Assembly (NCBI GenBank): GCA_965263345.1
Contig: CBDHHC010000024.1
Location: 310,001-374,000 of the forward strand
Length of the DNA stretch: 64,000 nt
Source of the DNA: CBDHHC01 sp965263345
Lineage (GTDB): Bacteria; Pseudomonadota; Alphaproteobacteria; Rhizobiales; CBDHHC01
Reading direction: 5' to 3'
Shown here piece after piece: positions 43,492 to 50,389 of this stretch (position 1 is its first letter; every line of letters begins with the position of its first letter). The position numbers were made by a program, and so were the translations under genes. Below the pieces are notes generated by a model. It saw only the letters and a program-made list of their open reading frames with translations, had not been told where the DNA came from and searched no databases.

Positions 43492-46353
43492 ATGCCCTCA
43501 AAAACACATATCAATTTATCAGACAAGATTTCAGACGAAATCAAAACAACCACATGCTATATGTGTGCTTGTCGTTGTGGTATTCAGGTCCATATGCGAA
43601 ATGGTAAAATACGTTATATTGATGGTAATCGTAATCATCCAATAAATAAAGGAGTCATATGCGGTAAAGGTGCAGCGGGTATTATGCACCATTATTCCCC
43701 AGCACGTTTAACCGCTCCATTGAAGCGCATAGGCCCTAGAGGTTCAGGTAAATTTAAAGAAATCAGTTGGGATGAAGCTTTAGAATTAGCAACAGATTGG
43801 TTGGCTGACGTCCGTCATAAAGATCCATCTAAACTCGCCTTTTTTACAGGACGTGATCAAAGTCAGTCTTTAACCGGCTGGTGGGCAATGCAATATGGAA
43901 CCCCAAACTATGCCGCACATGGCGGTTTTTGTTCGGTTAATATGGCCGCAGCTGGTTTGTATACGATTGGAGGTGCATTTTGGGAATTTGGTGAACCTGA
44001 CTGGCAACATACGAAATATTTCATGCTCTTTGGTGTCGCTGAAGAACATGGCTCCAATCCTATGAAAATGAATCTTGGTAAGTTGAAAGAACGTGGAGCA
44101 AAATTTGTTTCGATAAACCCTGTTCAAACCGGCTATTCAGCAATTGCTGACGAATGGCTTGGGATTTGCCCCGGCACAGATGGCCTTTTTGTTGGCGCTC
44201 TCATACATGAATTGTTTCGAACGCAACAGATCGACTTTGACTACCTTTTACGTTATACAAACGCGCCTTGGCTGGTCATTCAAGATGCAGGGCATGAACA
44301 AGATGGCTTATTTGTGAGAAACCAAGACGGTTGCCCTTTAGTTTATGATGAAAAGACCAGTAGTTTTGTAAGTACTAACTTACCAGAAAATTCGCCAGCT
44401 CTTGCAGGGGATTATACTCTGCCAAACGGACAAACAGCTATTCCAGTCTTTCAACTATTAGCAACCCGCTTTCTCACTCAAGATTATTGCCCTGAGAATG
44501 TTGCTGAAAAGATCGGCATAGCTGCCAAGACTATCAAGCGTATTGCTCAAGAGTTAGCACACACAGCTTTTCAGGAAGAGATTACACTTGATATTCCATG
44601 GACAGATTGGACAGGCCGTAAACATGATAAAATGATTGGTAGACCCGTGAGTATGCATGCGATGCGGGGCATCTCAGCACATTCTAATGGTTTTCATACA
44701 TGTCGGATGATACATATTTTACAAATCTTGCTAGGGAGCATTGATTGTCCTGGTGGCTTTCGATATAAACCTCCTTATCCTCGACAAACACCTCCATGGT
44801 TAAAACCTTTTGGCAAGAAACAACATGTTAATCCAGATGAACCTCTTGGAGGCCCTCACCTCGGTTTTCCGACATCTCCAGAAGACTTACTTGTAGATAA
44901 AGACGGAACTCCCTGTCGAATAGATAAGGCCTTTAGCTGGGATGCTCCATTATCAGCTCATGGTCTTATGCATATGGTTATAACGAATGCAGGACAGGAA
45001 GATCCCTATCCAGTAGATGTCTTATTTATGTATATGGCGAATATGGGTTGGAACTCATCCATGAATATTCCTGATACTTTGAAATATCTCACAGAAAAAG
45101 ATGAAACAACTGACGATTACAAAATCCCCAAAATAATCTATTCAGATGCATTCTATTCAGAAACAATACCTTATGCAGATCTTATTCTTCCTGATACAAC
45201 CTACCTTGAAAGGTGGGATTGTATTTCTTTACTAGATCGCCCTATTTCTGAACCCGATGGTCCTGCAGATTCTATCCGACAGCCTGTGGTTCAACCTGAC
45301 AGAAATGTGAGACCCTTCCAGGATGTTTTAATCGATCTAGGCTCTCGGTTGAAACTTCCTGGATTTATCCATGAGGATAATTCTCCCAAATATCCTGGTG
45401 GATATGCTGATTATATTGTTAATCATGAGAGAAAACCAGGGATTGGTCCGCTTTCTGGATGGCGAGGTCAAGCTGGAGATAAATATGGAAGCGGCGAGCC
45501 AAATCCAGACCAGTTACAAAAATATATTGAGAATGGCTGTTTCCATTTTCATGAATTAAAGCCGAGTCAGAAATATTTTAAACATGCGAATTTAGACTAT
45601 ATTAATTTTTCCGTTGAACAAGGTTATCGGGCACATATCACTCCAGTGATCTTCCAGATCTATAGTGAAGAACTCCAAAAGTTTCGACTTGCTGCACAAG
45701 GACATGGTACAATTTGTCCACCAGATCATCATAAAGAACGCATTAAAACTTATTTTGATCCTCTTCCTTTCTGGTACGCACCCTTTGAACAAGCTGCAAT
45801 CGATGAAGCTGCTTACCCTATGCATGCAATTACGCAAAGACCTATGCATATGTATCATTCCTGGGGATCACAAAATGCTTGGCTGCGGCAGATTACGAAC
45901 GAGAACCGTCTCTACATACACAGGAGAAAGGCAAAAAGTCTTGATCTAAATGATGATGATTGGGTTTGGTTGAGTAGCCATATCGGACGTGTGAAATGCC
46001 AAGTCAAACTCATGACAGGCGTCAACCCAGATACCGTTTGGACTTGGAATGCAATTGGTAAAAGGTCTGGAACTTGGGGATTAGATGAGCAAGCTCCAGA
46101 GGCAAAAAATGGCTTTTTGTTAAACCATCTCATTTCTGAACTCCTTCCAAATAAAGGTGGGTATCGCTATTCGAATAGTGACCCAGTCACAGGACAAGCA
46201 GCCTGGTATGATTTGCGTGTTCATATCGAGAAAGCAAGCCCAGAACATAAAGAAACGCTCCCTCGTTTTGAGACTATCCCAACCCATAACACATTAGCGC
46301 CCTCACCTGAAATACTGGATTTTGGTCGTGAATTTAAAGAGGTTTCGCAATGA
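43492..46353 (+). CDS. soeA: Sulfite dehydrogenase (quinone), molybdopterin subunit SoeA
   Basis: The 953-residue DMSO-reductase-family subunit has an N-terminal [4Fe-4S] site (C22, C25, C29, C57 in TTTCYMCACRCGI and GVICGKGAAG) and the long bis-MGD-binding body (CPGTDGLFVGAL, YADLILPDTTYLERWDC, RPMHMYHSWGSQN). No Tat signal is present, in agreement with the cytoplasm-facing SoeABC complex. SoeA oxidises sulfite to sulfate (EC 1.8.5.6). Encoded just downstream of the sulfite-releasing SuyAB pathway with matching B and C subunits, this is the best reading; a polysulfide or thiosulfate reductase is the alternative. AAGGAAG precedes ATG. Confidence 0.85.
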   Translation: MPSKTHINLSDKISDEIKTTTCYMCACRCGIQVHMRNGKIRYIDGNRNHPINKGVICGKGAAGIMHHYSPARLTAPLKRIGPRGSGKFKEISWDEALELATDWLADVRHKDPSKLAFFTGRDQSQSLTGWWAMQYGTPNYAAHGGFCSVNMAAAGLYTIGGAFWEFGEPDWQHTKYFMLFGVAEEHGSNPMKMNLGKLKERGAKFVSINPVQTGYSAIADEWLGICPGTDGLFVGALIHELFRTQQIDFDYLLRYTNAPWLVIQDAGHEQDGLFVRNQDGCPLVYDEKTSSFVSTNLPENSPALAGDYTLPNGQTAIPVFQLLATRFLTQDYCPENVAEKIGIAAKTIKRIAQELAHTAFQEEITLDIPWTDWTGRKHDKMIGRPVSMHAMRGISAHSNGFHTCRMIHILQILLGSIDCPGGFRYKPPYPRQTPPWLKPFGKKQHVNPDEPLGGPHLGFPTSPEDLLVDKDGTPCRIDKAFSWDAPLSAHGLMHMVITNAGQEDPYPVDVLFMYMANMGWNSSMNIPDTLKYLTEKDETTDDYKIPKIIYSDAFYSETIPYADLILPDTTYLERWDCISLLDRPISEPDGPADSIRQPVVQPDRNVRPFQDVLIDLGSRLKLPGFIHEDNSPKYPGGYADYIVNHERKPGIGPLSGWRGQAGDKYGSGEPNPDQLQKYIENGCFHFHELKPSQKYFKHANLDYINFSVEQGYRAHITPVIFQIYSEELQKFRLAAQGHGTICPPDHHKERIKTYFDPLPFWYAPFEQAAIDEAAYPMHAITQRPMHMYHSWGSQNAWLRQITNENRLYIHRRKAKSLDLNDDDWVWLSSHIGRVKCQVKLMTGVNPDTVWTWNAIGKRSGTWGLDEQAPEAKNGFLLNHLISELLPNKGGYRYSNSDPVTGQAAWYDLRVHIEKASPEHKETLPRFETIPTHNTLAPSPEILDFGREFKEVSQ

Positions 46354-47096
46354 CAAACCTTCCTGAGACAACAAAAAAGAAACTTGGTCTTGTGATTGAC
46401 CTCGACACATGTGTGGGATGTCAGGCTTGTGCCACAAGTTGTAAAGAATGGAATACAAGCGGCTATTCAGCGCCTCTGACAGATGAACAACCTTATGGAA
46501 CCGATCCACATGGCAGTTGGCTTAATCGTATTCACAGCTATGAAGTTGCTGATGACGAGCAAAGCCAGACAGTTCATTTCCCCAGATCCTGTTTGCATTG
46601 TGAAGAACCCGATTGTGTAACCGTCTGTCCGACTGGGGCGTCTTATAAACGTGAAGAAGATGGAATTGTCCTGGTCAATCCTGATACCTGTATTGGTTGT
46701 AAATTATGTTCTTGGGCATGTCCGTATGGGGCTAGGGAATATGATTATGATGATGGGGTAATGAAAAAATGTACACTTTGTGTAGACCGAATCTATAATG
46801 AAACTCTGCCAGAAGAAGACCGTATACCTGCATGTGTTCGGGCCTGCCCGACAGGCGCTCGTCATTTTGGCGATCTTGGTAATCCGAATAGTGATGTTTC
46901 TAAGTTGGTGGAAGACCGTCAGGGTTTTAATCTCCTTGAAGACTTCGGATATAAACCAGTGAATAAATATCTTCCACCACGGCCCCGTAAAAACAAGCCA
47001 CAGACACAACAATCATGCACAAAAACCATTTCCACAAAACAGAACTCTGCGATGGAATATATATTTTCTCTCGCTGATAAAGTATTATCCCGCTAA
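46350..47096 (+). CDS. soeB: Sulfite dehydrogenase iron-sulfur subunit SoeB
   Basis: The 248-residue electron-transfer subunit has four [4Fe-4S] motifs: CVGCQACATSCKEWN, CLHCEEPDCVTVCPTGA, CIGCKLCSWACPYGA, and CTLCVDRI with CVRACPTGARHFGD. It relays electrons from SoeA to the membrane anchor. It overlaps the soeA stop by 4 bases. The last 40 residues are a polar, Lys/Gln-rich tail. No export signal, so it stays in the cytoplasm with SoeA. Confidence 0.88.
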   Translation: MTNLPETTKKKLGLVIDLDTCVGCQACATSCKEWNTSGYSAPLTDEQPYGTDPHGSWLNRIHSYEVADDEQSQTVHFPRSCLHCEEPDCVTVCPTGASYKREEDGIVLVNPDTCIGCKLCSWACPYGAREYDYDDGVMKKCTLCVDRIYNETLPEEDRIPACVRACPTGARHFGDLGNPNSDVSKLVEDRQGFNLLEDFGYKPVNKYLPPRPRKNKPQTQQSCTKTISTKQNSAMEYIFSLADKVLSR

Positions 47097-47108
47097 AAGG
47101 AAAGAGAT

Positions 47109-48056
47109 ATGCACCCTGCTTATTCTGTAATATTTTTTACAACTGCATCAGGTGCAGGGTATGGTTTACTGATTTGGCTCTGTATTTATGGAATGCTAGA
47201 TCTCATTCCTTTTGAGTTCTGGTTCCTGTTTTTTGGCTTTGGGATTGCTTTTGGACTGATCACACTTGGTTTACTCTCCTCTACATATCATTTGGGGCAC
47301 CCTGAACGCGCTTGGCGTGCGTTCAGCCAATGGCGCAGTTCTTGGTTATCGCGTGAGGGTGTCGCGGCACTAGCGACTTACATTCCATCGGGACTACTTG
47401 CAATTGGTTGGATATTTCTAGACACAGCTCTAAATATCTGGTCCATATTGGCTATATTTTCCATTCTACTTGCCCTTGGAACGGTCTATTGTACTGGAAT
47501 GATTTATGCGTCTTTAAAAACGATCAGACAATGGAACCATATATCTGTTCCTTACATTTACATCATTCTAGGTTTAACGACAGGATCTGTTGTGTTGAAA
47601 CTCTTGATAGGAGTGTTTGATATACAAAACACGAATATAACCAGTATTGTGATCACTCTCTTGTTGCTCAGTTTTGTGACCAAAATTTATTACTGGCGTA
47701 TAATTGATAATCAAGACACTAAATATACCGCGGAAGACGCTACAGGCTTGGGACATCTTGGAAAAGTTCGACCGCTTGATCCACCCCATTCACAACCAAA
47801 TTTTGTTATGCGCGAAATGGGATATAAAATTGCGAGAAAACATGCAGATAAATTAAGAAGATACGTTATCCTCTGCTTATTTGCCCTTCCAATTATTACA
47901 CTTAGTATTACGCTGCTCGACATCTATAGTTTGAATTTAATATTATCTTTCTTCACTCTTTTGTCTGTGTCTATCGGTATTATTTTAGAGAGATGGTTGT
48001 TCTTCGCAGAAGCAAAACATATTGTAACACTCTACTACGGTGAGGGCACTGCCTAG
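47109..48056 (+). CDS. soeC: Sulfite dehydrogenase membrane anchor SoeC (DmsC family)
   Basis: The 315-residue protein has eight hydrophobic segments and the DmsC/SoeC-type start MHPAYSVIFFTTASGAGYG. STYHLGHPERAWRAFSQWRS and SWLSREGVAAL follow, and a late PNFVMREMGYKIARKHA segment. It anchors SoeAB and passes electrons to quinone, linking sulfite oxidation to respiration. AAAGGAAAGAG lies just before ATG, 12 bases after soeB. It is the last gene before the right island boundary, 86 bases short of the repeat. Confidence 0.86.
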   Translation: MHPAYSVIFFTTASGAGYGLLIWLCIYGMLDLIPFEFWFLFFGFGIAFGLITLGLLSSTYHLGHPERAWRAFSQWRSSWLSREGVAALATYIPSGLLAIGWIFLDTALNIWSILAIFSILLALGTVYCTGMIYASLKTIRQWNHISVPYIYIILGLTTGSVVLKLLIGVFDIQNTNITSIVITLLLLSFVTKIYYWRIIDNQDTKYTAEDATGLGHLGKVRPLDPPHSQPNFVMREMGYKIARKHADKLRRYVILCLFALPIITLSITLLDIYSLNLILSFFTLLSVSIGIILERWLFFAEAKHIVTLYYGEGTA

Positions 48057-48142
48057 CGTACATTGATTGCGTATGCAAAACTGATGGCATAAACCAATGA
48101 ATGATTAATATTGCAAACTCATAATTGCAAAATTAAATGTAA

Positions 48143-48214
48143 AAGATGTTGATTTTGTTGATAAAAGTGGTGAGCCCAGATGGATTCGAACCATCGACCT
48201 ACTGATTAAAAGTC
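48143..48214 (-). repeat. Right boundary repeat (3' part of intact tRNA-Lys plus 25 bases)
   Basis: Identical over 72 bases to 35131-35202. It covers the tRNA-Lys 3' end from within the anticodon arm, the CCA, and 25 bases beyond. The identity ends abruptly on both sides. Confidence 0.9.
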
Positions 48215-48243
48215 AGTTGCTCTACCAACTGAGCTATGGGCCC
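48168..48243 (-). tRNA. tRNA-Lys (anticodon TTT)
   Basis: The minus strand folds as a full cloverleaf of 76 nt with encoded CCA. The acceptor GGGCCCA pairs with TGGGCTC, the D arm has AGCTCAGTTGGTAGAGC, the anticodon loop CTTTTAA has anticodon TTT, and the T arm has GGTTCGAATCC. It is the intact copy of the island's target site and reads toward the island. Confidence 0.97.
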
Positions 48244-48262
48244 TCTCTTTTGAGAGTTTGTG

Positions 48263-48289
48263 TTTATATATAGTTGCTCTCATTGTCAA
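48263..48289 (-). promoter_or_regulatory. Probable tRNA-Lys promoter
   Basis: On the minus strand TTGACA (48284-48289) and TATAAA (48263-48268) are 15 bases apart. The -10 ends 19 bases before the tRNA 5' end. The spacing is slightly short, but both hexamers are strong. Confidence 0.55.
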
Positions 48290-48443
48290 CAGCCAATAAA
48301 CAGCAAAAACACTAATATTATGGTATAAAATAAATCAATAAATAGTTTATTTCACACAAAGACATAAAAGATTTATGCTTTATAAGCTCATATGCAAGCT
48401 ATAAACCCGATTTTTCATCATTCTTAAGCAACAAAACAAAATT

Positions 48444-49370
48444 ATGTCTCAGCAAAAACAGAAAGCCAGCATGCGAAACAGTACAGTTTTTGCAATTGTT
48501 CTAATGTGTAGTGCCACAATCATATTTTCTGCTTTGGATGCCACAGCGAAATATCTTGGGAGTATTTCGGAGGTTCCAGTTTCTCAGATCATTTGGATCA
48601 GATTCTTATGCCATATTATGTTTACAATGATAATACTTGGTCCCCTTACCCTGCCCTCTCTGGTTAAAACTAAAAAAATTGGGCATCAAATTTTACGTTC
48701 ATTGTTTATGTTAGGGGCAACTGCATTTAATTTTTTTGCTCTGAAATACTTGCAGTTAGACCAAACAATTACGATTTTCTTTTTATGTCCATTGATCGTA
48801 GCGGCCTTAGCTGGGCCATTATTAAATGAATGGGTTGGCCTGCAAAGGTTAATTGCAATAATTATCGGTTTTATTGGGATTATTATTGTTATGCAGCCAG
48901 GATTTGGTGGAGTACATCCTGCGGCTATTCTGTCTTTTATTGCAGCGTTTTCTTATTCTTTGTACAATATTTCCACAAGATATTTAGCACCATATGATAA
49001 AACTGAAACAACACAGTTTTATTCTCCTTTAGCTGGTGCTCTATTATTTGCACCTTTTGCACTTCTTGATTGGCAATGGCCTGAAAATTACATCACATGG
49101 CTTTTATTATTGTCTTTGGGAATAACAGGTGGATTGAGCCATTGGCTGCTTATTATTGCTCACAAATATGCCCCAGCGCCAATTCTAGCACCTTTTGTCT
49201 ATATAGGATTATTGTCTATGACTGTCATTGGATATTTGGTTTTTGGGGATATTCCAACATTTTGGACATTGGCTGGAGGTCTGATTATTATACTTTCTGG
49301 ACTATATCTGCTGTATAGGGAACAACGACAAAAACATGTCTCGGAGAGTTACAGTTTAGAAAAAGTATAA
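48444..49370 (+). CDS. DMT-family (EamA) transporter
   Basis: The 308-residue protein has ten membrane helices in two EamA repeats (about 15-145 and 160-295), with FSALDATAKYLGSISEVPVS early and PAPILAPFVYIGLLSMTVIG in the second repeat, both typical for the family. Members export amino acids, nucleobases or other small metabolites. It lies outside the island, so a role in sulfonate metabolism is not suggested by position. It is convergent with the bactofilin gene, 21 bases apart. Confidence 0.88.
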   Translation: MSQQKQKASMRNSTVFAIVLMCSATIIFSALDATAKYLGSISEVPVSQIIWIRFLCHIMFTMIILGPLTLPSLVKTKKIGHQILRSLFMLGATAFNFFALKYLQLDQTITIFFLCPLIVAALAGPLLNEWVGLQRLIAIIIGFIGIIIVMQPGFGGVHPAAILSFIAAFSYSLYNISTRYLAPYDKTETTQFYSPLAGALLFAPFALLDWQWPENYITWLLLLSLGITGGLSHWLLIIAHKYAPAPILAPFVYIGLLSMTVIGYLVFGDIPTFWTLAGGLIIILSGLYLLYREQRQKHVSESYSLEKV

Positions 49371-49391
49371 GTCTTTGATATTATATAATTC

Positions 49392-49892
49392 TTAAGCTGC
49401 TGAGCGTTTGGATTGTGCTGGCGCAACTATATCAAGATATGTTGTTGGTTGTGGCGCATGAGCAAGGGGGTCTTCTTTACGTCTTGCACTGCCCTCAAAA
49501 ACAGCATCTAATTCCATACCCAATTCTGTGTGGACGACATCTCCTAAAACATATGCTGTTGATTCTAAATTCACTTTATCAGCATAAACATCGCCTTTAA
49601 TGCGCCCTGCAATAACAACATTTTCAGCAATAACTGAACCCAGGACATTGCCTGATTGGCCAATGATTGCGAAGGTGCAATACATATCACCTTCAATAGT
49701 CCCATCAACAGTAACATAGCCTTTGGACATTAAAGTTCCTACAAATGAAACATCCTCGCTGATAATTGTATCAATGTCATCTTTTGAATGCAGCAGTGCC
49801 GGACCAAAAGCCTGCTTACTTTCCTTCAGCTCAACAGGCTCAATATCAACATAATCGTCCTTCGTATTACGCTTGGACATTCTTTCAAACAT
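49392..49892 (-). CDS. Bactofilin (polymer-forming cytoskeletal protein)
   Basis: The 166-residue protein has a central right-handed beta-helix domain (about 48-130) with the bactofilin pattern SFVGTLMSKGYVTVDGTIEG, GSVIAENVVIAGRIKGDVYA and YVLGDVVHTELGMELDAVFEG, between disordered polar ends. Bactofilins polymerise without nucleotide and organise cell shape, stalks or envelope enzymes. Two starts are possible (49892 or Met5 at 49880), neither with an ideal ribosome-binding site. No M23 peptidase partner is adjacent. Confidence 0.9.
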   Translation of the reverse strand: MFERMSKRNTKDDYVDIEPVELKESKQAFGPALLHSKDDIDTIISEDVSFVGTLMSKGYVTVDGTIEGDMYCTFAIIGQSGNVLGSVIAENVVIAGRIKGDVYADKVNLESTAYVLGDVVHTELGMELDAVFEGSARRKEDPLAHAPQPTTYLDIVAPAQSKRSAA

Positions 49893-50389
49893 AGAAGTTC
49901 AGCTTTCCAAAAGTTCACTTTACTGCTTTGTCACAATCCTTGATTAATATCGTAATGTGAATGAAAGTTATAATCCAGTCAATTATGGTTTTGTATTTGA
50001 ATTTGGAAAAAAAATATTTTTAAGTACCTTAGGGTCTATAAACTCAACCAAACTATATATAAAATATTGTGAGTATTTTTTAATATTATTACTGCGTGCT
50101 ATTATTTTAACATAATAAATGCCTGTATTCACAATTATGTCTATAAACAATTGAAATAGATTGTGATAAGGCCATACTTGTATTTGCGATGTATTTAAGA
50201 AATATGTATATACATGCATATTTTACAGCGTGCATTATAGGAAAAAGTCTACCAAATGCATTTCTGTATTTGACAGTTGCCTCAGAATTTACCATGTTCT
50301 TTCGCCAAAATGTAAGTGAAATTTACAAGCAAATCACAAATAAAGATAAGATTTCGATTTTAATCGTATCATAATTGGATACAAACATA
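49893..50389. other. Intergenic region upstream of topA
   Basis: About 500 very AT-rich bases lie between the leftward bactofilin gene and topA and must hold both promoters. Short frames (for example 50189-50374) have no ribosome-binding site or protein-like pattern. No structured RNA or repeat is recognised. Confidence 0.4.

Larger units (their letters stand above)
35131..48214. mobile_element. Putative tRNA-Lys genomic island carrying sulfolactate degradation
   Basis: The two 72-bp repeats lie 13,012 bp apart. All genes between them form one catabolic unit: gntR, suyAB, a TTT transporter, slcC, comC and soeABC. The intact tRNA-Lys stands at the right end and reads toward the island, as expected when an element enters at a tRNA 3' end. 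No integrase, transposase or mobilisation gene is recognisable inside; the left 700 bases hold only repeats and a decayed frame. The element may therefore be a fixed, stripped island. Removing it would place ccoS next to tRNA-Lys. Confidence 0.78.

Noticed and set aside
43492..48056. Formate dehydrogenase or DMSO reductase operon
   Set aside because: There is no Tat signal on the large subunit and no formate-specific accessory gene; the SoeC-type anchor and the upstream sulfite-releasing enzyme favour sulfite dehydrogenase.
48444..49370. DMT transporter as part of the sulfolactate island (possible exporter)
   Set aside because: It lies outside the boundary repeat and beyond the intact tRNA, and nothing in it points to sulfonate or sulfite.
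50189..50374. 61-codon open frame upstream of topA
   Set aside because: AT-rich chance frame without a start signal.
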